NCBI RefSeq assembly: GCF_003449035.1
Contig: NZ_QRGB01000001.1
Span: 2,914,001 to 2,978,000, forward strand
Reading direction: 5' to 3'
Length of the DNA: 64,000 nt
Source: Pedobacter indicus
GTDB taxonomy: Bacteria > Bacteroidota > Bacteroidia > Sphingobacteriales > Sphingobacteriaceae
Within the stretch, counting starts at the first letter, position 1, and each line of letters starts with the position of its first letter. This document shows, piece after piece, positions 10,512-19,885 of this stretch. The position numbers and the translations under genes were made by a program. The notes beneath the pieces were generated by a model that did not search any database, was not told where the DNA came from, and saw only the letters and a program-made list of their open reading frames with translations.

Positions 10512-10835
10512 TGTTTCTGTGTGTGTTCAAATATGATTTGATTTGCTAAATTAATATTTTTTTCGATATTTTATTATACTTTCAATACTTTTTCTCATTT
10601 TTTTTATAAAAAACGTATATTAAATGGTTTATTTTGAATTTTTCTAAATTATAGTGAAAATTATTTTATTCGTGAAAGGAAATGCTTCAAAGTAATATCG
10701 GCGACTACTACAACCTGAACCATTATGCGAAACCCACCGAAAACAAATCGCATAGGAAACAAAAAATTAACATTAAGATTACCAAGCAAATAGCAACAAA
10801 AGCCACGTTCTTTATGCAAATACGACTTTTATTGC
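10512..10835. other. AT-rich intergenic region, gltB upstream
   Basis: About 320 bases between gltB and the SRP RNA promoter. It should contain the gltB promoter on minus, but no box could be assigned with confidence. An open frame starting at 10682 runs into the SRP RNA and has no protein-like features. Nothing else was seen. Confidence 0.5.
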
Positions 10836-10843
10836 TACTTTTG
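10836..10843 (+). promoter_or_regulatory. -7 box (TACTTTTG) of the SRP RNA gene
   Basis: TAnnTTTG match placed so that transcription starts at or close to the first G of the RNA (about 10847-10848). Confidence 0.65.
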
Positions 10844-10847
10844 CGGT

Positions 10848-10943
10848 GGGTAAGTCTTTTACGACCAGCTCCCTTTAAATCCCCCAGGGCGGGAACGCAG
10901 CAAGGGTAAAAGGTTGTAGCGGTGCGATAAAAGGGGCTTGCCC
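10848..10943 (+). ncRNA. ffs: 4.5S / small SRP RNA
   Basis: The core CCCAGGGCGGGAACGCAGCA (about 10882-10902) is the Bacteroidota version of the conserved domain IV loop that binds Ffh. Flanks pair to form the expected long hairpin: GGGTAAGTC (10848-10856) with GGCTTGCCC (10935-10943), and CTTTTA with TAAAAG just inside. A T6 run (10945-10950) follows the closing stem as terminator. With Ffh and FtsY (not in this window) it targets nascent membrane proteins. Ends are estimated from pairing to within a few bases. Confidence 0.92.
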
Positions 10944-11081
10944 ATTTTTTATTCCTGATTTTCTCGTGCGGCCTCTTTCTTTTTTCGCCTGCCTCCTTTT
11001 TTTAATCTTTACATGATACATGCAGAAGTAGCGCCTTTTAATCTTTAGTACAATAGGTTATAAATTGATAATTTTATTGGC

Positions 11082-11089
11082 TAAATTTG
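11082..11089 (+). promoter_or_regulatory. -7 box (TAAATTTG) of the fsa-ypdA-purKE genes
   Basis: Exact consensus with a leader of about 50 bases before the ATG at 11142. The four downstream genes are tightly packed, so this may drive all of them. Confidence 0.6.
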
Positions 11090-11141
11090 TTCACGAATTC
11101 ATAGGGAATTTTTAATAAAATTTAGATCAAAAGAACAATCG

Positions 11142-11801
11142 ATGAAATTTTTTATTGACACAGCCAATCTTTCTCAGATTAAAGAAGCACAAGATTTAGG
11201 TGTTTTAGACGGTGTAACCACCAATCCAAGTTTAATGGCTAAAGAAGGTATTAGCGGAGAAGAAAACGTTATTAACCACTATAAAGCTATTTGTGATATT
11301 GTTGAAGGGGATGTTAGTGCAGAGGTAATCTCTACAGACTATGATGGGATTATCAAAGAGGGTGAAGCATTGGCGAAACTAGATGAGAAGATCGTTGTCA
11401 AAGTTCCCATGATTAAAGACGGTGTAAAGGCATTGAAGTATTTTAGCTCGAAGGGAATTAAGACCAATTGTACGTTGGTATTTTCAGCGGGTCAGGCTTT
11501 GTTGGCCGCAAAAGCTGGTGCCACCTACGTATCTCCGTTCATCGGTCGGTTAGATGACATTTCAACAGACGGCTTATCATTAATCGAAGATATTCGTATG
11601 ATTTACGATAACTATGGTTTTGAAACTCAAATATTAGCTGCATCCGTAAGGCACACCATGCACATTCTGGAGTGTGCGAAAATTGGTGCAGATGTCATGA
11701 CAGGACCTCTATCTGCAATTTTAGCTCTTCTAAAACATCCGTTAACAGACAGTGGACTAGCTCAGTTCCTTGCTGATCATGCGAAAGCGGCTGGTAAATA
11801 A
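11142..11801 (+). CDS. fsa: fructose-6-phosphate aldolase / short transaldolase
   Basis: A 219-residue class I aldolase of the short transaldolase (TalC/FSA) group. The N-terminus [20 protein letters not shown], the GVTTNPSL motif (24-31) and the Schiff-base lysine in KIVVKVPM (Lys87, equivalent to Lys85 of E. coli FSA) are visible, as are the phosphate-binding SPFIGRLDD and [11 protein letters not shown]. Whether it acts as transaldolase in the pentose phosphate pathway or as fructose-6-phosphate aldolase cannot be decided from sequence; in Bacteroidota the transaldolase role is plausible. It is the first gene of a group that continues with ypdA 15 bases later. Confidence 0.93.
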   Translation: MKFFIDTANLSQIKEAQDLGVLDGVTTNPSLMAKEGISGEENVINHYKAICDIVEGDVSAEVISTDYDGIIKEGEALAKLDEKIVVKVPMIKDGVKALKYFSSKGIKTNCTLVFSAGQALLAAKAGATYVSPFIGRLDDISTDGLSLIEDIRMIYDNYGFETQILAASVRHTMHILECAKIGADVMTGPLSAILALLKHPLTDSGLAQFLADHAKAAGK

Positions 11802-11816
11802 ACATTCTTAATTTAA

Positions 11817-12797
11817 ATGCGAGTCAGTAGCTTAATTGATATACTTATAATCGGCGGCGGCCCCATAGGTTTAGCCTGTGGGATCGCCGCAAAAAAAGCT
11901 GGTTTGTCGTATTTAATCCTTGAAAAAGGATGTCTTGTTAACTCCCTTTACAACTACCCTCTAGGAATGACTTTCTTTTCTACAGCCGAAAAGCTGGAGA
12001 TTGGAGGGCTGCCTTTTGTTAGCATCAATCCGAAGCCTAAGCGGGCGGAAGCGCTGGAATATTACCGTCGGGTTTCACTCACGTATGACCTGGATATTCA
12101 CCTTTTCGAGGAGGTGAAAAATATTGCTGATGAAAAAGAGCACTTTACGGTAAAAACAAGTAAAGGAGAGTATCATGGCAAAAACGTAGTTATTGCAACT
12201 GGTTTTTACGACGAACCCATGTTATTGGATATACCGGGTGAGAATCTGGACAAGGTATTCCATTATTATCGCGAACCTCATTATTTTGCTAATCAAAATG
12301 TCGTGGTGGTGGGAGCAAGCAACTCTTCGGTAGATGCAGCTTTGGAGACTTACCGAAAAGGTGCTAATGTGACCATGGTGGTACGCGGACAGGAAATTGG
12401 ACAGCGTGTAAAGTATTGGGTGCGACCAGACATAATGAACCGAATTTCAGAAGGGTCTATTCAGATTTATTTTTCTAGTAATCTGACCGAAATTCGTGAG
12501 AACGAAGTTGATATCCAGACACCGGAAGGACAGATAACGATCCCGAACGACTTTGTACTGGCCCTGACAGGGTATCGACCAAACTTTTCTTTCCTAAAGA
12601 AAATCGGCATCAAAAACAGCGATAAAATTAGTAAAACGCCGGTTTACGATCCGGTAACAATGGAAACTAATGTAGAAGGCATTTACCTGGCTGGCGTTGT
12701 TTGTGGGGGACTGAACACTCATTCCTGGTTTATAGAAAATTCAAGGATCCATGCGGATCAAATAATTCAAGCGATCATTAATAAACTAAATAAATAA
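11817..12797 (+). CDS. YpdA-family flavin reductase (putative bacillithiol-disulfide reductase)
   Basis: A 326-residue FAD/NADPH protein resembling thioredoxin reductase but without its CxxC redox pair. FAD motif: IIGGGPIGLACGIAAKKAG (11-29). NADPH motif: VVVVGASNSSVDAALE (about 163-178). ATGFYDEP and LALTGYRPNFSF are typical of YpdA, for which reduction of bacillithiol disulfide is established in Firmicutes. None of the bacillithiol synthesis genes lies in this window, so the substrate in this organism is inference. It starts 15 bases after fsa and ends 3 bases before purK. Confidence 0.88.
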   Translation: MRVSSLIDILIIGGGPIGLACGIAAKKAGLSYLILEKGCLVNSLYNYPLGMTFFSTAEKLEIGGLPFVSINPKPKRAEALEYYRRVSLTYDLDIHLFEEVKNIADEKEHFTVKTSKGEYHGKNVVIATGFYDEPMLLDIPGENLDKVFHYYREPHYFANQNVVVVGASNSSVDAALETYRKGANVTMVVRGQEIGQRVKYWVRPDIMNRISEGSIQIYFSSNLTEIRENEVDIQTPEGQITIPNDFVLALTGYRPNFSFLKKIGIKNSDKISKTPVYDPVTMETNVEGIYLAGVVCGGLNTHSWFIENSRIHADQIIQAIINKLNK

Positions 12798-12800
12798 TAA

Positions 12801-13943
12801 ATGGCAAAAGAGTTTTATAGCGATTTGCGGTTAGGCATTCTGGGCGGGGGACAATTAGGCCGGATGCTAATCCAAGAAGCAATTAATGTTAATGCGAGCA
12901 TTTCAGTGCTTGACCCGGATGCTAATGCTCCTTGCAAGAAGCTATGTGATTATTTTGAAGTGGGTGCGCTGGATGACTTTGACACTGTTTATAAATTTGG
13001 AAAACGGGTCGATCTCCTCACCATAGAAATTGAAAAGGTGAATGTGGATGCTTTGGAGAAATTAGAGGATGAAGGTGTTGTGGTATACCCTCAGGCGCGG
13101 ATTATCAGACTGATCCAGGATAAAGGCTTACAGAAAGAGTTTTTTAAACAAAATGATATTCCGACTGCACCTTTTCAACTAATCTCATCGAGAGAAGATC
13201 TGAAAACAACACATTTTAAACTTCCTTATATTCAAAAGTTAAGAAGGGATGGTTATGATGGGCGGGGTGTTATGAAAATCATGTCAGAAGGTGATATTGA
13301 CAAGGCTTTTGAAGCACCAAGCCTGATTGAAACCTGGATAGACTTTGAAATGGAAATCAGTGTCATCGTGGCTCGAAATGAAAATGGAGAGGTAAAAGCT
13401 TTTCCGGTAGTGGAAATGGAGTTTAATCCTGATGTAAACTTAGTTGAATACCTGATCTCCCCTTCGCTCCTTCCCCTAGAAGTTCAGCAAGGTGCAGAAA
13501 GGCTAGCCATAAAAATTGCGGAAGATCTGCAAATTGTTGGTCTGCTAGCGGTAGAAATGTTTCTGACGAAAGAGGGTGAACTTCTTGTTAACGAACTGGC
13601 GCCAAGACCTCACAACAGTGGGCATCATAGCATCGAAGGGAATATTACCTCCCAATTTGCGCAACATTTACGAGCAATATTCAACCTGCCACTTGGGAGT
13701 ACGGACGTTTTGACCAATGCCGTGATGATTAACCTGCTTGGTGAACCAGATTTTCAAGGCTTAGCACGTTATACCGGACTGGAAAAAATATTAAAGATGG
13801 AAGGTGTCTATGTACACCTATATGGAAAGAAGTATACCAAGCCGTTCCGAAAGATGGGACATATTACCATTATTAATGAAAATCGTGAAAAGGCGATCGA
13901 AACGGCAAGGACGGTTCAACAGACTATTAAAGTAATTGCTTAA
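12801..13943 (+). CDS. purK: 5-(carboxyamino)imidazole ribonucleotide synthase
   Basis: A 380-residue ATP-grasp enzyme making N5-CAIR from AIR, bicarbonate and ATP in de novo purine synthesis. Visible features: N-terminal Rossmann-like [16 protein letters not shown], the ATP-grasp core [17 protein letters not shown] (about 144-160), the metal-binding [15 protein letters not shown] (about 268-282) and a C-terminal biotin-carboxylase-like fold. It is followed directly by purE, whose product converts N5-CAIR to CAIR. Confidence 0.97.
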   Translation: MAKEFYSDLRLGILGGGQLGRMLIQEAINVNASISVLDPDANAPCKKLCDYFEVGALDDFDTVYKFGKRVDLLTIEIEKVNVDALEKLEDEGVVVYPQARIIRLIQDKGLQKEFFKQNDIPTAPFQLISSREDLKTTHFKLPYIQKLRRDGYDGRGVMKIMSEGDIDKAFEAPSLIETWIDFEMEISVIVARNENGEVKAFPVVEMEFNPDVNLVEYLISPSLLPLEVQQGAERLAIKIAEDLQIVGLLAVEMFLTKEGELLVNELAPRPHNSGHHSIEGNITSQFAQHLRAIFNLPLGSTDVLTNAVMINLLGEPDFQGLARYTGLEKILKMEGVYVHLYGKKYTKPFRKMGHITIINENREKAIETARTVQQTIKVIA

Positions 13944-13953
13944 TTATAGAAAT

Positions 13954-14466
13954 ATGGCAAATCATAACCTCGCGGAAGTCGCTATCATCATGGGTAGTAA
14001 ATCTGACCTTCCTGTCATGCAGGATGCAGCGGATATCTTGAAAGAACTGGGTGTGCACTATGAAATTACAATTGTTTCTGCGCACCGCACACCCGAACGT
14101 TTGTTTGATTTTTCAAAGAGCGCGGCTTCCCGTGGATTGAAGGTTATCATAGCCGGTGCCGGCGGTGCAGCGCATCTTCCTGGTATGGTGGCCTCGATCA
14201 CGCATGTACCTGTTATTGGAGTTCCGGTTAAATCGTCCAACTCGATTGATGGGTGGGATTCGGTTTTATCGATTCTACAAATGCCCAATGGTATCCCAGT
14301 AGCGACGGTAGCCCTGAATGCTGCTAAAAACGCGGGTATCTTAGCAGCGCAAATCTTAGCCACCTCAGACGAACAGTTAGCTCAAAACCTGATACATTAT
14401 AAAGAACAACTAAGACAAAAAGTTGAAGAAACAGCGAAAGAAATCGAAGAGCAAAACAATAAGTGA
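13954..14466 (+). CDS. purE: N5-carboxyaminoimidazole ribonucleotide mutase
   Basis: A 170-residue class I PurE. Motifs: [13 protein letters not shown] (substrate phosphate binding), [12 protein letters not shown] (with the catalytic histidine) and [15 protein letters not shown]. The start [14 protein letters not shown] is chosen over an earlier in-frame codon at 13936 that would overlap purK; this start leaves a 10-base gap after the purK stop. The last codons and the stop lie in a 19/20-base tandem duplication. Confidence 0.96.
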   Translation: MANHNLAEVAIIMGSKSDLPVMQDAADILKELGVHYEITIVSAHRTPERLFDFSKSAASRGLKVIIAGAGGAAHLPGMVASITHVPVIGVPVKSSNSIDGWDSVLSILQMPNGIPVATVALNAAKNAGILAAQILATSDEQLAQNLIHYKEQLRQKVEETAKEIEEQNNK

Positions 14467-14484
14467 AGAGCAAAAACAATAAGT
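14446..14484. repeat. tandem duplication across the purE stop codon
   Basis: GAAGAGCAAAACAATAAGT (14446-14464) is repeated with one added A at 14465-14484. The purE TGA lies on the junction, so the second copy is untranslated. Confidence 0.85.
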
Positions 14485-14534
14485 TTTTGACTTTCATCTG
14501 AATTTTCAAAGCTGAGTATCTGTACTTTTTGACT

Positions 14535-14542
14535 TACCTTTG
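14535..14542 (+). promoter_or_regulatory. mnmA promoter -7 box (TACCTTTG)
   Basis: Consensus match with a leader of about 15 bases. The TTG inside this box is in frame with mnmA and could be mistaken for a start codon. Confidence 0.6.
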
Positions 14543-14560
14543 CAAATTCAAATTAATATT

Positions 14561-15649
14561 ATGAGCAAAAGAGGAAGAGTTTTAGTGGCAATGAGTGGCG
14601 GCGTGGACAGTTCGGTAGCTGCCGTTATGCTTCATGAACAAGGTTATGAGGTTATTGGCCTGACCATGAAAACATGGGACTATGCTTCTTCTGGCGGTTC
14701 ATCAAAAGAAACGGGGTGCTGCAGTCTGGATAGCATTAACGATGCTCGTGCATTGGCAGTAGCCTATGGCTTTCCGCATTATATATTGGATATACGAAAT
14801 GAGTTCTCGGGATCTGTTATAGATAATTTTGTTGAAGAATATATTGCGGGGCGTACACCCAACCCCTGTGTTTTGTGTAATACACACATCAAATGGGAAG
14901 CTTTGCTCAAAAGAGCGAACCATTTGGATTGTGAGTTTATTGCTACAGGACATTATGCCAATATACGCGTGCACGATAATGGCCGCTATGTGGTGTCAAA
15001 AGGAAAAGATGAAAATAAGGATCAGTCTTATGTACTCTGGGGCGTGTCTCAAGAGAATTTAGCGCGGACTCGTTTTCCGTTGGGGAATTTTAGCAAAACG
15101 GAAATTAGGCAAATGGCTGAAGATATGGGGCAACATGAGCTTGCTACCAAATCAGAAAGTTATGAAATATGCTTTGTACCAAACAATGATTATCGTTCTT
15201 TCCTTCGCCACCAGGTAACGGATCTGGATGATCGTATCGGACCAGGTAACTTTACACTAAGCGATGGAACCGTTGTGGGGAAACATGAAGGCTATCCTTA
15301 TTATACTATTGGTCAGCGTAAAGGCTTGGGCATTGCTTTAGGGCGCCCGGTATTTGTATTGGAGATTATCCCGGAAACCAATACCGTAGTTATCGGCGAT
15401 GAGGTTGAATTGCAACGCTCTGCCGCTACTGTCCGAAATATCAACCTGATGAAATATGCCTCGTTGGAAGAGCCCATGGAAGCAATAACTAAGGTACGGT
15501 ATAAAGATGCAGGAATGACCAGCACACTTAGTCAAAACGGAGATACGATGCAGGTAGAATTTCACCACGCAGTGAAAGGAATTGCACCTGGGCAATCCGC
15601 TGTTTTTTACGAAGGTAACGATGTGATCGGCGGTGGTTTCTTGGCTTAA
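14561..15649 (+). CDS. mnmA: tRNA-specific 2-thiouridylase
   Basis: A 362-residue enzyme that adenylates and thiolates U34 of tRNA(Lys, Glu, Gln). PP-loop motif: VAMSGGVDSSVAAVML (9-24). The two catalytic cysteines are Cys103 in NPCVLCN and Cys204 in SYEICFVP. GHYAN and the C-terminal beta-barrel segment (GYPYYTIGQRKGLGIALG) are also typical. The start ATG AGC AAA is chosen because upstream in-frame codons fall within the promoter. It appears to be monocistronic. Confidence 0.97.
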   Translation: MSKRGRVLVAMSGGVDSSVAAVMLHEQGYEVIGLTMKTWDYASSGGSSKETGCCSLDSINDARALAVAYGFPHYILDIRNEFSGSVIDNFVEEYIAGRTPNPCVLCNTHIKWEALLKRANHLDCEFIATGHYANIRVHDNGRYVVSKGKDENKDQSYVLWGVSQENLARTRFPLGNFSKTEIRQMAEDMGQHELATKSESYEICFVPNNDYRSFLRHQVTDLDDRIGPGNFTLSDGTVVGKHEGYPYYTIGQRKGLGIALGRPVFVLEIIPETNTVVIGDEVELQRSAATVRNINLMKYASLEEPMEAITKVRYKDAGMTSTLSQNGDTMQVEFHHAVKGIAPGQSAVFYEGNDVIGGGFLA

Positions 15650-15747
15650 GGCAATTCTTGTTTTCGGCCTTCCTTGATGATTAAATATTTCCATTCATTT
15701 GAAAATCCCTTTTTTATTGCCTTTATTTGCAAAAACCAACAACGTTA

Positions 15748-18156
15748 ATGGCAAAGAATTTACTGATTGTAGAGTCACCCGCAAAAGCGAAAACAATTGA
15801 AGGATATTTAGGAAAAGATTTTTTAGTCAAGTCAAGTTATGGACACATCAGGGATCTCGTAAAAACTGATGAGGCGATTGATGTAGCGAATAACTTCAAA
15901 CAAAAATATGAAGTTCCAGCGGATAAAAAGGCTGTAGTTAGTGAATTAAAAAAGTTGGCAAAAGCTTCTGAAACCGTATGGTTGGCATCTGATGAGGACC
16001 GCGAGGGAGAAGCTATTTCCTGGCATCTTTTTGAGACGTTGGGCCTTGATGAAAATAAGACCAAGCGTATTGTTTTTCATGAAATCACCAAGCCTGCTAT
16101 CGTTAAAGCCATTGAGAACCCACGAAAAATTGATTATAATCTTGTGAATGCACAGCAGGCGAGACGAGTACTGGATCGCTTGGTTGGTTTTGAACTGTCA
16201 CCAGTGTTATGGAAGAAGGTAAAACCTTCCCTTTCTGCGGGTCGTGTACAATCTGTGGCGGTCCGCTTATTGGTAGACCGTGAACGCGAATACAATAATT
16301 TTGTTCCGACGGCTTCTTTTAAAGCTATCGGGATATTCAATACCGGAAAACCGAAAGAACTTTTTAAAGCGGAGCTGGCAAAACGTTTTAATAAGGCTGA
16401 AGAGGCTGAACAGTTTTTAAAAGACTGCTCTGATGCTGAATTTAAAATCAAGTCTCTCGAAACGAAACCCGGCAAACGTTCGCCAGCAGCACCTTTTACA
16501 ACATCTACACTGCAACAGGAGGCGAGCAGAAAGCTTGGCTTCTCGGTTGCCCGTACGATGCGAGTAGCGCAACGCCTGTATGAAGCGGGTTATATCTCCT
16601 ATATGCGTACCGACTCGGTAAATTTGAGTCAAACCGCAATTGACGCAGCGGAGCAGGAAATCAAAGGTGCATATGGAGAGAAATATCATAAAAAAAGACA
16701 ATATAAAACGAAGTCGTCCGGAGCGCAAGAAGCTCACGAAGCTATCCGACCGACGAACTTCGCTAGTCATACCATCCAGGGAGATGCAGCTGATAAACGG
16801 CTTTATGAATTGATCTGGAAACGAGCAATCGCTTCGCAGATGAGTGAGGCTGAATTCGAAAAAACAACCGCAAAAATATCCATCTCCAGCCGAGAGGAAG
16901 AATTGACAGCGAACGGCGAGGTTATGAAGTTTGATGGTTTTCTGAAAGTCTACTTTGAATCAACAGACGAGGAATCTGAAGTAAACCTAGAAGACAATAG
17001 CGACAATACACTACTCCCTCCTCTTTCGGTTAACCAAACGGTTAACTTAACGGAGATGAGCGCTACAGAGCGCTTTACACGACCTCCAGCGCGATATACA
17101 GAGGCTAGCTTAGTTAAGAAAATGGAAGAACTGGGGATCGGGCGACCATCAACGTATGCTCCGACGATTTCCACGATACAGAACCGGGGTTATGTTGTGA
17201 AAGAAGATCGCGATGGAAAACCAAGAAACTATCAGGTATTTACACTTAGCGACGGGAAAGTTTCCTCTGTTGTTAAGACAGAAATGACGGGCGCTGAGCG
17301 CGGAAAGCTATTCCCTACGGATATTGGGGTTATGGTGAACGATTTCCTTGTTGAGCATTTCCAGGATATCGTGGATTTCAATTTTACGGCGACTGTTGAA
17401 AAAGAGTTTGACGAGATAGCGCAGGGATTGAAAGAATGGACCAAGATGCTCAGTGATTTCTATGGCCCCTTTCACAATGATGTAGAAAACACCTTGGAGA
17501 CTGCCGAGCGGGCAAGCCATGAACGTGAGTTGGGTATTGATCCTGAATCAGGTAAAAAAGTCATCGTGAGGGTTGGACGATTTGGGCCGTTAGTTCAAAT
17601 TGGCTCCACAGATGATGAGGAAAAACCACGTTTTGCGAGTTTGCGTACCGGTCAAATGATTGAGACCATCACTTTTGAGGAAGCAATGGAACTATTTAAG
17701 CTCCCCAAAAAGGTTGGCAACTTTGAAGACAAAGACATGGTTATTGCGGTCGGCCGTTTCGGCCCCTACATCCGTCATGACGGAGCTTTTTATTCTTTAC
17801 CGAAAGGCAGAGATCCGCTGGATGTAGAGGAGGACGAAGCAATAGAAATTATTCAGGTAAAACGACAAAAGGACAAAGATAAAATCATAAAAACTTTTGA
17901 AGAAGACCCGAATGTCCGAGTTGAAAATGGACGTTGGGGTCCGTTTATACGTTTTGGAAAACAGAATATCAAAATCCCAAAAGATACAGTTGCAGAAGAC
18001 CTGACCTTTGAGGAAATAAAGAAACTCGCGGGTGAGCAACCAGCTACTAAAAGGGGTGCGAAGGCTGCGAATAAGACAGCCAAATCCGCTGCTACGAAGA
18101 AGAAGACACCCGCAAAAAAGAAAACGACAAGTAAAACGAAAGCCAAAGAGAATTAG
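15748..18156 (+). CDS. topA: DNA topoisomerase I
   Basis: An 802-residue type IA topoisomerase relaxing negative supercoils. The Toprim domain carries VESPAKAKTIEGYLG and SDEDREGEAISWH (metal-binding DxDxxE). The catalytic tyrosine is about Tyr285 in GYISYMRTDSVNLS. The PPARYTEASLVKKMEELGIG segment is conserved. Instead of C4 zinc fingers, the C-terminal part has repeated topoisomerase C-terminal motifs (RVGRFGPLVQIG, AVGRFGPYIRHDG, GRWGPFIRFGKQN) and ends in a Lys/Ala/Thr-rich basic tail (from about residue 765). The start MAKNLLIVESP is chosen over an in-frame TTG 21 bases upstream. Confidence 0.97.
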   Translation: MAKNLLIVESPAKAKTIEGYLGKDFLVKSSYGHIRDLVKTDEAIDVANNFKQKYEVPADKKAVVSELKKLAKASETVWLASDEDREGEAISWHLFETLGLDENKTKRIVFHEITKPAIVKAIENPRKIDYNLVNAQQARRVLDRLVGFELSPVLWKKVKPSLSAGRVQSVAVRLLVDREREYNNFVPTASFKAIGIFNTGKPKELFKAELAKRFNKAEEAEQFLKDCSDAEFKIKSLETKPGKRSPAAPFTTSTLQQEASRKLGFSVARTMRVAQRLYEAGYISYMRTDSVNLSQTAIDAAEQEIKGAYGEKYHKKRQYKTKSSGAQEAHEAIRPTNFASHTIQGDAADKRLYELIWKRAIASQMSEAEFEKTTAKISISSREEELTANGEVMKFDGFLKVYFESTDEESEVNLEDNSDNTLLPPLSVNQTVNLTEMSATERFTRPPARYTEASLVKKMEELGIGRPSTYAPTISTIQNRGYVVKEDRDGKPRNYQVFTLSDGKVSSVVKTEMTGAERGKLFPTDIGVMVNDFLVEHFQDIVDFNFTATVEKEFDEIAQGLKEWTKMLSDFYGPFHNDVENTLETAERASHERELGIDPESGKKVIVRVGRFGPLVQIGSTDDEEKPRFASLRTGQMIETITFEEAMELFKLPKKVGNFEDKDMVIAVGRFGPYIRHDGAFYSLPKGRDPLDVEEDEAIEIIQVKRQKDKDKIIKTFEEDPNVRVENGRWGPFIRFGKQNIKIPKDTVAEDLTFEEIKKLAGEQPATKRGAKAANKTAKSAATKKKTPAKKKTTSKTKAKEN

Positions 18157-18162
18157 TATGTC

Positions 18163-18567
18163 ATGAAGAAGGATTTACCTGAAAATATTGTCGAGGACAT
18201 TAGTATTGCGGTTAGCTTGGAAGGTGGGACTCCTGAGACGAAAATATGGCGCGTCTATCTGATCAACCAGAAAAACGAAACACTTAGAAATGTGTTGGTA
18301 ACGTCAAAGGGATACGATCGCAGTGAGGGAAAAGATATTAAGACAAGTATTTTGCGCCATTTTCTTGGCGATGTTAAAGGACGATCCTCAGCGTTAATCG
18401 AACCAATCGATGATGCACTCTTTGGCCTCACCAATGAGTATTGGTTAAGTTATTATATCGATGACGTTATCTATGACAAGAAATTCATCTTTCTACCCGA
18501 AAGTATCGTCGACTCTAACTTTATAAAATTGCCACTTCTGAATAAACCGGGTGTATTGATTGGGTGA
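18163..18567 (+). CDS. conserved hypothetical protein downstream of topA
   Basis: A 134-residue soluble protein with no recognised domain. It begins 6 bases after topA, preceded by a short spacer, and is probably cotranscribed with it. Visible features are a beta-rich pattern (DISIAVSLEGG, KIWRVYLINQKNETLRNVLVTSKG) and a hydrophobic C-terminal end. It looks like one of the small uncharacterised proteins conserved in Sphingobacteria, though I cannot name a family. The stop codon lies within a perfect 15-base inverted repeat. Confidence 0.75.
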   Translation: MKKDLPENIVEDISIAVSLEGGTPETKIWRVYLINQKNETLRNVLVTSKGYDRSEGKDIKTSILRHFLGDVKGRSSALIEPIDDALFGLTNEYWLSYYIDDVIYDKKFIFLPESIVDSNFIKLPLLNKPGVLIG

Positions 18568-18590
18568 GGATTTGAACCCAATCAATACAC
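18551..18590. repeat. perfect 15-base inverted repeat over a stop codon
   Basis: GTGTATTGATTGGGT (18551-18565) is followed after 10 bases by its exact complement (18576-18590). No T-run follows, so it is not a standard terminator; the standard one lies at 18649-18685. Confidence 0.9.
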
Positions 18591-18648
18591 TGAGAACCGG
18601 AGCTCTTTGCTATAATTAAATTTAGATAAGTTTCAAAAAAAACTCAAT

Positions 18649-18685
18649 AAAAAAAGAGCTGCTTCTAAGAAACAGCTCTTTTTTT
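18649..18685. terminator. bidirectional intrinsic terminator
   Basis: AAAAAAAGAGCTG pairs with CAGCTCTTTTTTT around an 11-base loop. A-run and T-run flanks let it serve both the plus-strand topA group and the minus-strand TPR/gyrA group. Confidence 0.9.
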
Positions 18686-18708
18686 ATACATATATAGTTG
18701 AAAACTCC

Positions 18709-19884
18709 CTAATTGAGCGAGTTCATTTTCTCTTGGATCTCATTAACCTTTTCAGTATTTTCTTTCAACTGATAATAGGTTCTAAGATTCTGCCAAGCAA
18801 CGGCCGACGTTGGATCAATTTCAGTAGCCTTCTCTAAAAAAGGTAATGCCTCGTCAACCAGTTGATTACCAATTTTGGCTTGTTCATTATATTTCTGTTG
18901 CTCATTAGCAGGCAGCTTACTAGCCTCTCTAAACACCTCGATACCTTTGTTCAGCATTAGCCCTCCTAAGTTAATATAGGCATTAACCGACTGAGGATCT
19001 AACTCGATTGACTTCTTATATGCGGCTTCAGCTTCATCATTTTGACCACTAGCTCCTAACGCAATACCATGATAGTAATGCAACACGGCATTCGATGGAT
19101 CTTTCTCTATCTGTGATGATATATCAGCAATAACTTCCGCTTCATTGCCTGCTTGCAAATTCAGCTCAATATTTTGCGTAGCCAATTCTTGGTTCTCCGG
19201 GAATTTAGCTGACCCTTCTTTTGCATATTGAATGGCAGAAGTTGTGTCTTCTTGCATCAAATATAGACGCGACAAATCTAAATATACCTGTGAAAGACTT
19301 GAGAAATCATCATGATCCAGAAGAGTCTTATATTTCTCTATTGCGTTTGGATAGTCTTGCGCATTAATTGCAGCTAAACCTGCATAATAAGAGAACAAGG
19401 TATCTCCAGGCAAATACTCTAACCCTTTGGCAAACGCAGTATAGGCACCAGCAAAATCTTGATTTTCGAAGGCTTTAACACCGACAGTTAATTCGGCTTG
19501 TGCAAGTGTTTTTGCAGCTACATCGATGTTCTCGGCTTGCTCATCAGCACCTTCTGTAGATTTTGCTTTTTCTATCGCTGCGAGTGCTTTTTGCTTGTAC
19601 TCGTCAGCTCCTCCTGTAGAATCAAGCAATACATAATCTGAATAAACCAATGCGAGATATGTCCAAGTCTCAGATAAATTATTGGTCTTATCATTTTCAG
19701 CAGCTTTTTCCAATGAGGTTTTTGCGGCTTCTAAGTCTTTTAAGCCTAATTCAGCGCTACCAATCTGTTTAACCTCGTTAAACTTGCTGTAGCTTGCTTT
19801 TCCTCTATTCAGTTCACCCTTTTGCGCAAAAGCAACAACTGAGCAAAACAATGAGGCAATTAATAGTAGTGATTTAATCTTCAT
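18709..19884 (-). CDS. secreted TPR-repeat protein
   Basis: A 391-residue protein with an N-terminal signal peptide (MKIKSLLLIASLFCSVVAFA, cleavage near AQ) and TPR-like helical repeats over most of its length (for example AVLHYYHGIALGASGQNDEA and VNAYINLGGLMLNKG). It is the last gene of a gyrA-TPR-TPR run; it starts one base after the previous TPR stop, so coupling is likely. TPR proteins of this kind serve as periplasmic protein-interaction scaffolds; the partner is unknown. Confidence 0.88.
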   Translation of the reverse strand: MKIKSLLLIASLFCSVVAFAQKGELNRGKASYSKFNEVKQIGSAELGLKDLEAAKTSLEKAAENDKTNNLSETWTYLALVYSDYVLLDSTGGADEYKQKALAAIEKAKSTEGADEQAENIDVAAKTLAQAELTVGVKAFENQDFAGAYTAFAKGLEYLPGDTLFSYYAGLAAINAQDYPNAIEKYKTLLDHDDFSSLSQVYLDLSRLYLMQEDTTSAIQYAKEGSAKFPENQELATQNIELNLQAGNEAEVIADISSQIEKDPSNAVLHYYHGIALGASGQNDEAEAAYKKSIELDPQSVNAYINLGGLMLNKGIEVFREASKLPANEQQKYNEQAKIGNQLVDEALPFLEKATEIDPTSAVAWQNLRTYYQLKENTEKVNEIQEKMNSLN

Positions 19885-19885
19885 G

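Noticed and set aside
10682-10909. 75-codon open frame upstream of fsa
   Set aside because: It runs through the SRP RNA and its promoter; composition is not protein-like.
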